From Saccharothrix coeruleofusca (GTDB taxonomy: Bacteria; Actinomycetota; Actinomycetes; Mycobacteriales; Pseudonocardiaceae): a DNA stretch of 37,636 bases. Of this stretch, positions 18,180-26,334 are shown piece by piece. Position 1 is the stretch's first letter. Each line of letters starts with the position of its first letter. Position numbers and translations under genes: made by a program. The stretch spans positions 192,972 to 230,607 of the forward strand of contig NZ_BMRG01000002.1 in NCBI RefSeq assembly GCF_014648515.1, written 5' to 3'. A model generated the notes under the pieces. The model saw nothing but the letters and a program-made list of their open reading frames with translations. It searched no databases and was not told where the DNA came from.

Positions 18180-20939
18180 TTGGCCCCGCAGAACAACGGC
18201 ACCACTCCCGAGCGGGTGCGCGTCATCCGTGACGGCCTGGCCGCCCACCTCCCGGACATCGACCCGGAGGAGACCGCGGAGTGGCTGGAGTCGTTCGACG
18301 CCGCGCTCAAGGGCGGCGGGCAGCAGCGCGCCCGCTACCTGATGCTGCGCCTTCTGGAGCGCGCCAGGGAGAGCCACGTCGGGGTGCCGTCGCTGACCAG
18401 CACCGACTACGTCAACACCATCCCCACCGAGCGGGAGCCCTGGTTCCCCGGTGACGAGGAGGTGGAGCGCCGCTACCGCGCCTGGATCCGCTGGAACGCG
18501 GCGATCACCGTGCACCGCGCCCAGCGGCCGGGGGTGAGCGTCGGCGGCCACATCTCGACCTACGCCTCCAGCGCCAGCCTCTACGAGGTGGGCTTCAACC
18601 ACTTCTTCCGGGGCAAGGACCACCCCGGCGGCGGCGACCACGTGTTCATCCAGGGCCACGCCTCCCCCGGCGTGTACGCGCGCGCGTTCCTGGAGGGCAG
18701 GCTGACCACCGACCAGCTCGACGGCTTCCGCCAGGAGCTCTCGCACGCGGGCCCCGGCGGCGGCCTGCCGTCCTACCCGCACCCGCGGCTGATGCCGGAC
18801 TTCTGGGAGTTCCCGACCGTCTCCATGGGCCTCGGCCCGATGAACGCGATCTACCAGGCTCGGTTCAACCGCTACCTGCACGACCGCGGCATCAAGGACA
18901 CCTCCGACCAGCACGTGTGGGCGTTCCTCGGCGACGGCGAGATGGACGAGCCGGAGTCGCGCGGTCTGCTCCAGCTGGCCGCCAACGAGCAGCTGGACAA
19001 CCTGACCTTCGTGGTCAACTGCAACCTGCAGCGCCTGGACGGCCCGGTGCGCGGCAACGGCAAGATCATCCAGGAGCTGGAGGCGTTCTTCCGCGGCGCG
19101 GGCTGGAACGTCATCAAGGTCATCTGGGGCCGGGAGTGGGACGCGCTGCTGCACGCCGACCGCGACGGCGCGCTGGTCAACCTGATGAACACCACGCCCG
19201 ACGGCGACTACCAGACCTACAAGGCCAACGACGGCGCGTACGTCAAGGAGCACTTCTTCGGGCGCGACCCGCGCACGAAGGACCTCGTGGCGAACATGAC
19301 CGACGACGAGGTGTGGAACCTCAAGCGCGGCGGCCACGACTACCGCAAGGTCTACGCGGCCTACAAGGCGGCCGTGGAGCACCACGGGCAGCCGACGGTC
19401 ATCCTGGCCAAGACCATCAAGGGCTACGGCCTGGGCCCGCACTTCGCGGCGCGCAACGCCACGCACCAGATGAAGAAGATGACCCTGGAAGACCTCAAGC
19501 TCTTCCGGGACAGCCTGCGCATCCCGATCCCCGACGACCAGCTCGACCCGTACCTGCCGCCGTACTACCACCCCGGCCCCGACGCCCCGGAGATCCGGTA
19601 CCTGCAGGAGCGGCGCAAGCAGCTGGGCGGGTACGTGCCGGAGCGGCGGGCCAAGTCCAAGGCGCTGGTGCTGCCCGGCGACAAGGTCTACGACGTGATC
19701 CGCAAGGGCTCGGGCAAGCAGGAGGTCGCCACCACGATGGCGTTCGTCCGGCTGGTCCGCGACCTGGCCAAGGACCCGGAGATCGGGCCGCGCATCGTGC
19801 CGATCATCCCGGACGAGGCGCGCACGTTCGGCATGGACTCGATGTTCCCGGCGCAGAAGATCTACAACCCCAACGGGCAGCTCTACACCTCCGTGGACGC
19901 CCAGCTGATGCTGGCGTACAAGGAGTCCGAGCAGGGGCAGATCCTGCACGAGGGCATCAACGAGGCGGGCTCCACGGCCTCGTTCACCGCGGCGGGCACG
20001 TCCTACGCCACGCACGGCGAGCCGATGATCCCGATCTACATCTTCTACTCGATGTTCGGGTTCCAGCGCACCGGCGACGGCCTGTGGGCGGCGGCGGACC
20101 AGATGGCGCGCGGCTTCGTGCTGGGCGCCACGGCGGGCCGCACCACGCTGACCGGTGAGGGCCTGCAGCACGCGGACGGCCACTCGATCCTGCTGGCGCA
20201 CACCAACCCGGCGGCGGTGGTGTACGACCCGGCGTGGTCGTTCGAGGTGGCGCACATCGTCAAGGACGGCCTGCGGCGGATGTACGGCGAGAACGCCGAG
20301 AACGTCTTCTACTACATGACCGTCTACAACGAGCCCTACCAGCAGCCCGCCGAGCCCGCCGAGCTCGACGTGGACGGTCTGCTCAAGGGCCTGTACCGGT
20401 ACCAGCCCGCGCGGGGGCAGGACGGTCCGCGCGCGCAGCTGCTGGCCTCCGGCGTGGCCATGCCGTGGGCGGTCAAGGCGCAGGAGGTGCTCGCCGAGGA
20501 GTGGGGCGTGCAGGTCGACGTGTGGTCGGCCACCTCGTACTCGGAGCTGCGCCGCGAGGCGGTCGAGGTGGACCGGCACAACCTGCTGCACCCCGACCAG
20601 GAGCCGCGCGTGCCGTACGTGACGCAGGCGCTGTCCGGCGCGCCCGGTCCGGTGGTGGCGGTGTCGGACTGGATGACGGCGGTGCCGGACCTGATCCGGC
20701 CGTACGTGCCCACCGACATGACCACCCTGGGCACCGACGGGTTCGGCTTCTCCGACACCCGCCCGGCGGCGCGGCGGCACTTCCTGGTCGACACCGAGTC
20801 GATCGTGGTGGCCACGCTGGCGGCGCTGGCGCGGCGCGGCGAGGTCGACCGGTCCAAGGTGGTCGAGGCGGCCCGCAAGTACCGCATCGACGACGTGAGC
20901 GCGGCGGGCCCGTCCACCTCGGACGCGGGCCTGGCCTGA
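18180..20939 (+). CDS. aceE: Pyruvate dehydrogenase E1, homodimeric type
   Basis: This ThDP enzyme decarboxylates pyruvate and acetylates the lipoyl group of E2. The 919-residue length and single-chain organisation match the homodimeric AceE class rather than the alpha/beta form. The ThDP motif begins [10 protein letters not shown] at G251 and runs to [16 protein letters not shown]. Conserved segments such as [21 protein letters not shown] and [21 protein letters not shown] are intact. The start is a TTG at 18180, five bases after GAGGAG; no in-frame ATG or GTG gives a better N-terminus. A strong terminator follows. E2, E3, LipA and LipB are encoded in the same window but in separate units. 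Confidence 0.97.
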   Translation: MAPQNNGTTPERVRVIRDGLAAHLPDIDPEETAEWLESFDAALKGGGQQRARYLMLRLLERARESHVGVPSLTSTDYVNTIPTEREPWFPGDEEVERRYRAWIRWNAAITVHRAQRPGVSVGGHISTYASSASLYEVGFNHFFRGKDHPGGGDHVFIQGHASPGVYARAFLEGRLTTDQLDGFRQELSHAGPGGGLPSYPHPRLMPDFWEFPTVSMGLGPMNAIYQARFNRYLHDRGIKDTSDQHVWAFLGDGEMDEPESRGLLQLAANEQLDNLTFVVNCNLQRLDGPVRGNGKIIQELEAFFRGAGWNVIKVIWGREWDALLHADRDGALVNLMNTTPDGDYQTYKANDGAYVKEHFFGRDPRTKDLVANMTDDEVWNLKRGGHDYRKVYAAYKAAVEHHGQPTVILAKTIKGYGLGPHFAARNATHQMKKMTLEDLKLFRDSLRIPIPDDQLDPYLPPYYHPGPDAPEIRYLQERRKQLGGYVPERRAKSKALVLPGDKVYDVIRKGSGKQEVATTMAFVRLVRDLAKDPEIGPRIVPIIPDEARTFGMDSMFPAQKIYNPNGQLYTSVDAQLMLAYKESEQGQILHEGINEAGSTASFTAAGTSYATHGEPMIPIYIFYSMFGFQRTGDGLWAAADQMARGFVLGATAGRTTLTGEGLQHADGHSILLAHTNPAAVVYDPAWSFEVAHIVKDGLRRMYGENAENVFYYMTVYNEPYQQPAEPAELDVDGLLKGLYRYQPARGQDGPRAQLLASGVAMPWAVKAQEVLAEEWGVQVDVWSATSYSELRREAVEVDRHNLLHPDQEPRVPYVTQALSGAPGPVVAVSDWMTAVPDLIRPYVPTDMTTLGTDGFGFSDTRPAARRHFLVDTESIVVATLAALARRGEVDRSKVVEAARKYRIDDVSAAGPSTSDAGLA

Positions 20940-20975
20940 TCCAGAGGCGCGGACGGAGGGCCTGACGGAGGCCCG

Positions 20976-21015
20976 GCACGGGGCGTTTCCCCCACACGGG
21001 GGAAGCGCCCCGTGC
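20976..21015 (+). terminator. aceE terminator hairpin
   Basis: An 18-bp stem (20976-20993 against 20998-21015) with one T-G wobble encloses an ACAC loop, 37 bases after the aceE stop. It separates aceE from the fusion gene downstream, so that gene must have its own promoter within 21016-21085. Confidence 0.9.
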
Positions 21016-21085
21016 TCATTCCGCCCCGGTCCGTGTGATCCACCCCATAGAATCGGACAAGACTCCGCGTCCGACGAGGGGATCA

Positions 21086-23146
21086 ATGGGGACGCCTCAG
21101 CCTGCGGTGCACCGCACCATCGTCGCGGTCGACGTGGTCGCGTTCGGCGAGCGCAGCAGGCCCCAGCAGGACGTCATCCGGCGCGGCCTGTACAGCGCGC
21201 TGGAGCACGCGTTCGACGAGTGCGGCATCCCCTGGGGCGGCGACTGGCCCGGCACCTACCGGGAGGACCGCGGGGACGGGCTGTTCGTGCTGCTGCCGCC
21301 GGGGGTCGCCAAGCGCCGGGTGGTCAGCGCGCTGCTGCACCTGCTCGACGGCGAGCTGCGCCGGTACAACGCCATGCTGGTGCCGCAGGCGCGCATCCAG
21401 CTGCGCGCCGCGGTCACCGCGGGCGACGTGGCGCACGACGGCAACGGCGCGGTGGGCGCGGAGCTGGTGCTGGCGTTCCGGCTGCTGGACTCCGCGCCGC
21501 TGCGCGCCGAGCTGGCCCGCTCCGGGGCGGTGCTGGGGCTGGTGGTGTCGGACCGGTTCTTCGACGACGTGATCCGCGACGAGCCCGCGTGCGAGCCGGA
21601 GCTGTACCACCGGGTCGAGGTGGACCACAAGGAGGTGCACACCGCGGCGTGGCTGCGGCTGTACGGCGGCCCGGCGCGGGCGGAGCCCGCCGGGCCGCCG
21701 TGGTGGTCGCGGTTGCCGCGCCCGAAGCGGTCGGCCGTCCTGCTGGTGCTGCTGCTGGTCCTCCTGCTGCCCGGTGACGCGCTGCTGGCCGTGCCGCCCG
21801 CCGTGCCGCCATGTCCGGCCCCGGTGCAGCTCAACGTGCTCACCTCGGCGGAGAAGGCCACCGCGCTGCGCGGGCTGGCGGTGGACTTCGAGCGGGACTC
21901 GCGCGGGGTCGACGGCGACGAGCGCTGCCGCCTGGTCAACGTGCACGTCGGGGTGGACGGGTCGGCGCACGAGGTGGTGCGGGCGCTGAGCCGGGGCTGG
22001 CCGGACCAGGACCTGGCCGCGCGGGGACCGGAGCCGCACGTGTGGCTGCCGGACACCTCCTGGGAGGTGGCGGAGGTGGCCGCGGCGCTGCGGGCCGACG
22101 ACCGCGACGTCCGGCTGGCCGACCGCGGGCCGGTGGCCTATTCGCCGCTGGTGCTGGGCGTGCCCGCGGCGGAGTGGTCGGGGTGGCCCGGCCAGGAGTT
22201 CCGCTGGCGCGACGTGCCCAACGCCCGGCTGCCGCTGGCCGGGGTGGACGCCCGGAGCACCGGCGCGGGCGCGGCGGCCGCGGCCGCGCTGGTGCACACC
22301 GCGCTGGGTGGTGCGAACACCGCCGCGCTGACGGGCGACGACGTGCCGCGCAGGCTGCGCGAGATCGCCCTGCGCACCGCCGGGGAACCCGCCCCCGCCT
22401 GCCCCTCGGCCGACCGGATGGTGCTGGCCTCGGAGAAGGCCGTGCTCAAGGACCATCCGTGCCTGAAGGTGCTCTACCCGTCGGAGGGCACGCTGCACCT
22501 GGACCACCCGTTCGTCGAGGTGCGGCGGACCAGCACGCCGCCCAACGAGCGCAGGCAGGCCGTGGTCGGCCGCTTCCTGGACTACCTGCGCGCGCCCTCG
22601 GCGCAGGGCACGTTCCGCTGGGAGGGCTTCCGGGACCTGAACTGGGTGCCGCCGTGGCGCGAGGACGTCCGGCCGGACAAACCCGCCCAGCTCGACGCGG
22701 CGGTGGACGTGGCGGCGGTGCGCGAGGCGTGGGAGTCCGCGCGCCGCGCGGTGGACGTGGTGCTCGCGGTGGACGGCTCGGCGAAGGCGGCGGAGCTGGC
22801 CGACCGGCTGGAGGAGCTGGTCGGCGGGCGGGGCGAGGTGCGCCGGCGGGAGTTCCCCGCCGACCGGCTGCCCTCGGCGGTGGCCGAGGCGGTGGCCGAG
22901 CGCGGCGCGGGCGTCCCGGTCGTCGTGCTGGTCGAGCGGCCCCGGCCGGTCTCGGAACCGCTGGAGCCCGTGCGCGGCCCGCCGGTGCGGGTGCACGGCG
23001 TCGGCTTCACCGCGGGCTCCTGCTCGGCGGTGACCCAGCTGGGCGCGATCAGAGCCGCCTACGGCGGCACTTGCTTCGACAGCACCGGGCACGACGTCCG
23101 AGTCGCGCTGGACCGCGTGGCGGGCGGGTTGTGGGGGAGCCGATGA
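21086..23146 (+). CDS. Membrane fusion: nucleotidyl-cyclase-like domain, TM helix, solute-binding-like and VWA-like domains
   Basis: This is a 686-residue protein with three parts. Residues 1-205 resemble the cyclase-like domain widespread in actinobacterial multidomain proteins: HRTIVAVDVVAFGERSRPQQDVIRRGLYSAL with D16, then YREDRGDGLFVLLPP with G63-D64-G65, the two metal-aspartate positions of class III cyclases. A single membrane helix (about 214-233, SAVLLVLLLVLLLPGDALLAV) follows a basic stretch, placing the rest outside. Residues about 240-470 resemble an SBP_bac_11-type solute-binding domain (VQLNVLTSAEKATALRGLAVDFERDS). Residues about 550-686 look like a VWA fold (VDVVLAVDGSAKAAELADRLEEL) lacking a full DxSxS metal site. 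ATG 21086 follows GAGGGG. The stop overlaps the next start (ATGA). Domain calls are by eye; cyclase activity is unproven. Confidence 0.75.
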   Translation: MGTPQPAVHRTIVAVDVVAFGERSRPQQDVIRRGLYSALEHAFDECGIPWGGDWPGTYREDRGDGLFVLLPPGVAKRRVVSALLHLLDGELRRYNAMLVPQARIQLRAAVTAGDVAHDGNGAVGAELVLAFRLLDSAPLRAELARSGAVLGLVVSDRFFDDVIRDEPACEPELYHRVEVDHKEVHTAAWLRLYGGPARAEPAGPPWWSRLPRPKRSAVLLVLLLVLLLPGDALLAVPPAVPPCPAPVQLNVLTSAEKATALRGLAVDFERDSRGVDGDERCRLVNVHVGVDGSAHEVVRALSRGWPDQDLAARGPEPHVWLPDTSWEVAEVAAALRADDRDVRLADRGPVAYSPLVLGVPAAEWSGWPGQEFRWRDVPNARLPLAGVDARSTGAGAAAAAALVHTALGGANTAALTGDDVPRRLREIALRTAGEPAPACPSADRMVLASEKAVLKDHPCLKVLYPSEGTLHLDHPFVEVRRTSTPPNERRQAVVGRFLDYLRAPSAQGTFRWEGFRDLNWVPPWREDVRPDKPAQLDAAVDVAAVREAWESARRAVDVVLAVDGSAKAAELADRLEELVGGRGEVRRREFPADRLPSAVAEAVAERGAGVPVVVLVERPRPVSEPLEPVRGPPVRVHGVGFTAGSCSAVTQLGAIRAAYGGTCFDSTGHDVRVALDRVAGGLWGSR

Positions 23147-24429
23147 CGCGCGTGAGGACCGCACTGGCGGTGGTGGCGGTGGTCGTGGCGGCGGGCTGTG
23201 CGGAGCCGCGGCACGACCCGGAGAGCGATGGCACCGGGCCGATCACCTTCGTGGACAGCTCCGACAGCTCCGCCGGGCAGCGGATCGCCGACCTGGTCGA
23301 GCAGTGGAACGCGCGCAGCAGCTCGCGCGAGCAGGTGACGTTCGTCCGGATGCCCACGGCCACCGACGCCTACCGGGCCCAGCTCACCTCCAGGGCGCAG
23401 GACCTGGCGGCCGGGCGCGGCGGCCAGTACCAGTCGCAGTGCTACGACGTGGTCACCCTGGACGTGGTGTGGACCGCCGAGTTCGCCGACGCGGGCTTCC
23501 TGGAGCCGCTGGACCCGGCCGAGTTCGACGCCGGGTTCGACGGCGACCGGTTCCTGCCGTCGGCGGTGGAGTCGGTGCGCGCGGGGGGCCGGACGTGGGC
23601 GGTGCCATGGCGGGCCGACGCCGGGCTGCTCTACTACCGCGCCGACGTGCTGGCCAGGGAGGGGCTGGAGCCGCCCCGGACCTGGGAGGAGCTGGCCGCG
23701 CAGGCCCGCGCGGTCGCCCCGAAGCACGGCCTGGCCGGGTACGTGGGCCAGTTCCAGCAGTTCGAGGGGCTGGTCGTGAACGCGCTGGAGGCGGTGTGGG
23801 CGCACGGCGGCGACGCGCGGGACCTGGCCTCGCCGCAGGCCAAGGCCGGGGTGCGGATGCTCGCCGAGGGCGTCGAGCAGGGCTGGATACCGCGCGAGGC
23901 GCTGGACTACAGCGAGCAGGAGGGGCTCAGGGAGTTCCGCGAGGGACGGGTGCTGTTCATGCGCAACTGGCCCTACACGCGCCAGCTGTTCGCCGCGCCG
24001 GACTCGCCGGTGCGGGACGGGTTCGCCGTCACCGCGCTGCCCGGCGTCGACGCGCGGCCCGGTGTCAGCGCGCTGGGCGGCTGGAACCTGGCCGTGTCCC
24101 GGTGCTCGACCCGGCAGGCCACCGCGCGGGCCTTCATCCGGTTCCTGACCTCCGAGGCCAGCCAGCGCGAGCTGGCCGAGCAGGCGGGTTTCCCGCCCAC
24201 CCTGCGGTCGCTGTACCAGGAGCCGGAGCTCAACGCGCGGCTGCCGCACCTGGGGGTGTTGCGGGCGAGCGTGGAGAACGCCCGCAACCGCCCCCAGTCC
24301 AAGCGCTACGACGAGCTGACCGGCGTGATGCAGCGGGCGCTGCACAACGCCCTGCGCAACCCCCGATCGGTCGACGCCGAACTGGACCGGCTGGCCGCCG
24401 ACGTCGAGGACGTGCTCAGCGAGCGGTAG
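23143..24429 (+). CDS. Extracellular solute-binding lipoprotein (family 1 type)
   Basis: This is a 428-residue protein with a lipoprotein signal (MTRVRTALAVVAVVVAAGC, lipidated C19). The mature part is a periplasmic-binding fold of the sugar-binding type: GPITFVDSSDSSAGQRIADLVEQWN, CYDVVTLDVVWTAEFADAGFLEPLD, VPWRADAGLLYYRADVLAREGL, and GGWNLAVSRCSTRQATARAFIRFL. It starts in a 4-base ATGA overlap with the cyclase-like fusion. No permease or ATPase gene is near, so it is probably a sensor partner of that fusion rather than part of an importer (inference). Its 3' end overlaps the convergent transporter gene by 14 bases. Confidence 0.88.
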   Translation: MTRVRTALAVVAVVVAAGCAEPRHDPESDGTGPITFVDSSDSSAGQRIADLVEQWNARSSSREQVTFVRMPTATDAYRAQLTSRAQDLAAGRGGQYQSQCYDVVTLDVVWTAEFADAGFLEPLDPAEFDAGFDGDRFLPSAVESVRAGGRTWAVPWRADAGLLYYRADVLAREGLEPPRTWEELAAQARAVAPKHGLAGYVGQFQQFEGLVVNALEAVWAHGGDARDLASPQAKAGVRMLAEGVEQGWIPREALDYSEQEGLREFREGRVLFMRNWPYTRQLFAAPDSPVRDGFAVTALPGVDARPGVSALGGWNLAVSRCSTRQATARAFIRFLTSEASQRELAEQAGFPPTLRSLYQEPELNARLPHLGVLRASVENARNRPQSKRYDELTGVMQRALHNALRNPRSVDAELDRLAADVEDVLSER

Positions 24430-25048
24430 CGGCGGCGGCCACCGCCGAGCGCTTGGCCTCCCGGTTCCAGTCGATCCAGCCGCGCACGACCAGCACCGCG
24501 AACACGCCGTAGACCAGCGCGCTGAACCACAGCCCGGACTGGATCTGCAGCGGCACGCCGATCGCGTCCACCACCAGCCACACCAGCCAGAACTCGACCA
24601 GGCCCAGGCCCTGCAGGGCGAAGGCCAGCACGGTGCCGATGAAGATCGCCGCGTCCGGCCACGGCGCCCACGAGGCGTCCAGCGCGTCGAGCACCAGCGC
24701 GAACGCGACCGTGCCCACCACGAACGCGGCCGCCACGGCCAGCCGCTCGCGCGGGGTGCCCTTGCGCACCACGACGCCGAACGCGGGATCGCGCCTGCGC
24801 GTCCACGCCCACCAGCCGTACACCGTGATCGCCGCGATCACCACCTGCCGCGACGCGAGGCCGCCCAGCTGGGCCGAGGTGTAGACGACGAACAGCAGCG
24901 CCACCGACGCCAACTGCACCGGCCAGGTGATGATCGAGCGGCGCTGCGCGAAGAAGACCACCACCAGCGCGCCGACCTGGCCGATGAACTCGGCCCACGA
25001 CACCTTCTGCCCGAGCAGTGAAAACCCGTGCTCCAACAACACGTGCAC
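24416..25048 (-). CDS. ribM: Riboflavin transporter of the PnuC superfamily
   Basis: The protein is about 210 residues with some seven hydrophobic segments and PnuC-type motifs (AQRRSIITWPVQLASVALLF, VYGWWAWTRR, LVEFWLVWLVVDAIGVPLQ). By fold alone it would be called a nicotinamide mononucleotide transporter. However, an FMN riboswitch immediately upstream on the same strand marks it as the RibM/PnuX riboflavin carrier known in Streptomyces and Corynebacterium. I prefer the GTG at 25048, which lies five bases after GGAGG and gives VHVLLEHGFSLLGQ, over the ATG at 25060, which would put that GGAGG inside the gene. FMN is expected to switch expression off, possibly by hiding this ribosome site. 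Confidence 0.88.
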   Translation of the reverse strand: MHVLLEHGFSLLGQKVSWAEFIGQVGALVVVFFAQRRSIITWPVQLASVALLFVVYTSAQLGGLASRQVVIAAITVYGWWAWTRRRDPAFGVVVRKGTPRERLAVAAAFVVGTVAFALVLDALDASWAPWPDAAIFIGTVLAFALQGLGLVEFWLVWLVVDAIGVPLQIQSGLWFSALVYGVFAVLVVRGWIDWNREAKRSAVAAAATAR

Positions 25049-25098
25049 CGCGTCCTCCATCCCCGTTCCAGGGCATGGCGGGGCGGCGGACCGCCTGC

Positions 25099-25211
25099 GC
25101 GCCTCTCATCCGGACTTTCACCGTCGGCTCCGGAGTTCCACCGGATCAACCGCCTGGCGGCGGGTCGCGGGCTGTACCGCCGGTTCGGACTTTCACCGAG
25201 CCCCGGAGCGC
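25099..25211 (-). ncRNA. FMN riboswitch (RFN element)
   Basis: Read on the minus strand, the region holds both conserved GGTGAAAGTCC arms: CTCGGTGAAAGTCCGAACCG (25200-25181) and GACGGTGAAAGTCCGGATG (25126-25108). Between them are the classic RFN blocks GGCGGTACAGCCCGCGACC and CCGGTGGAACTCCGGAGCC. The closing stem can form from GCGCT at about 25211-25207 with GGCGC at 25103-25099. It ends about 50 bases before the transporter start, consistent with translational control. I did not see a separate terminator. Confidence 0.93.
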
Positions 25212-25291
25212 ATGTCTCTACTGCCGCAGAACATCGTCCCGCACGGACCTGTTCCCCCACCAGAGGTGACCTGGGGCACAGCGCCGGGCCG

Positions 25292-26062
25292 TCAGACGTC
25301 GCGGGACGGGATGCGCAACCCGATCGGCGGAGTCGGCGTGGCGTCCACCCGCACGGCCTCCCAGGACCGCGCCCCCGGCGCCTCGGCGTGCTTCGGGGGC
25401 GGCCCCACCTCCGCCGCCCGCTCCAGCCAGACCTCCCAGCGCTGCTGCATCGGGCGCACCAGGCCGCCACCGACCCCGACGACCACCACCCCCGCCACCG
25501 TGGCCAGCACGGCGATCAGCAGCGGGGTGGTCACCGACGCCGCGATGCCCAGCTGGTTCAGCGCCGCGACCACGCCCAGCGCCACCACGAAGCCGTGCGC
25601 GGCCACCGCCGCCGGCCTGGCCCCCGCGCGCCCGCCCAGCGCGCCCGCCACCAGGCGGCGCACCGCCCGCGCGACCGCCGCGGCGACCAGCACCAGCACC
25701 AGCGCCACCGCGACCCTCGGCAGGTAGGCGGTGATCGCGGCGACCAGCGCGCCGACCACGTCACCCGCGCCGAACAGCTCGAAGGCCAGCTGCAGGGCGA
25801 TCAGCAGGACGAAGTAGTGCGCCAGCTTGGCCAGCAACGCCCTGGGCTCGACCGGGACGTGCGCCAGCGCGCCGCGCAACCCGGACCGGTCCACCAGGCG
25901 GTCGAAGCCCACCCGCTGCAGCAGGAAACCGACCAGCCTGGCCACGGCCACCGCCACCAGCCACCCCACCAGCAGCACCAGCAGGAAGCCGACCAGCCTG
26001 GGCACGAACGTCGCCGTGGCGGTCCACGCCTGGCCGATCCCGTCAGTGATCCGCGAGCCCAC
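25292..26062 (-). CDS. MscS-type transmembrane-helix-repeat protein
   Basis: This is a 256-residue membrane protein with about five hydrophobic segments and repeated conserved-TM-helix units (FVPRLVGFLLVLLVGWLVA, then AYLPRVAVALVLVLVAAAVARAVRRLV, then a third ending in VGGGLVRPMQQRWE). It resembles the N-terminal TM_helix repeats of mechanosensitive-channel-like proteins but stops before any beta-domain of a true MscS. The GTG at 26062 follows GGAGGA with suitable spacing; the longer ORF to 26146 adds a polar leader and is rejected. Channel activity is not demonstrated by the sequence. It lies 80 bases upstream of the riboswitch on the same strand. Confidence 0.8.
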   Translation of the reverse strand: MGSRITDGIGQAWTATATFVPRLVGFLLVLLVGWLVAVAVARLVGFLLQRVGFDRLVDRSGLRGALAHVPVEPRALLAKLAHYFVLLIALQLAFELFGAGDVVGALVAAITAYLPRVAVALVLVLVAAAVARAVRRLVAGALGGRAGARPAAVAAHGFVVALGVVAALNQLGIAASVTTPLLIAVLATVAGVVVVGVGGGLVRPMQQRWEVWLERAAEVGPPPKHAEAPGARSWEAVRVDATPTPPIGLRIPSRDV

Positions 26063-26218
26063 GACTCCTCCAGGCGGTGTCCGCGCGATGCCGTCGCGGC
26101 GATCCTTTCCCGCCCCCCGCACCCCGGCAACCCGAATCCGTGGCACGAAAGGGTGACTGACGTGGCGCTCCGCCGCGCGACGGTCCAGAGTGGAGGGACC
26201 GGTGGGGACCGGGGAGAG

Positions 26219-26255
26219 GAGAACGCCCGGCGCGCACGACGCGCCGGGCGTTCTC
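26219..26255 (-). terminator. Terminator hairpin after the TAP-like peptidase gene
   Basis: A perfect 16-bp stem (26219-26234 with 26240-26255) encloses a 5-base loop, 70 bases past the peptidase stop on the minus strand and before the MscS-type gene. Confidence 0.85.
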
Positions 26256-26282
26256 GCGTTCGACGGCCGCGCCTCCGGTGCG

Positions 26283-26334
26283 TCGGCAAGTACTACCGGG
26301 GGCGGCGGCGAGGGCCGTTCGCCACTACCCGGCG
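26283..26334. repeat. 52-bp dispersed repeat, copy 2
   Basis: It starts with the same TCGGCAAGTACTACC as copy 1 at 15535, shares GAGGGCCG at offset 28 and ends CACTACCCGGCG. ACTACC recurs at 26292 and 26324, again exactly 32 bp apart. Its right end overlaps the stop codon of the TAP-like gene (26325), and the rest lies between that stop and the terminator. Confidence 0.8.

Noticed and set aside
18102-21086. 994-residue open frame opposite aceE
   Set aside because: It mirrors aceE codon by codon, is dominated by Arg, Gly, His, Val and Ala with no domain motif, and arises from the extreme third-position GC of the real gene.
21083-23164. Long open frame opposite the cyclase-like fusion gene
   Set aside because: Composition is typical of antisense frames, and the plus-strand frame has a ribosome site, a membrane helix and domain motifs.
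23143-24429. Ordinary ABC sugar importer operon
   Set aside because: No permease or ATPase gene lies within several kilobases; the coupled neighbour is the cyclase-like fusion.
24416-25060. Nicotinamide mononucleotide transporter (PnuC) assignment
   Set aside because: The FMN riboswitch upstream fits the RibM/PnuX riboflavin transporter; no NAD-related gene or NAD riboswitch is near.
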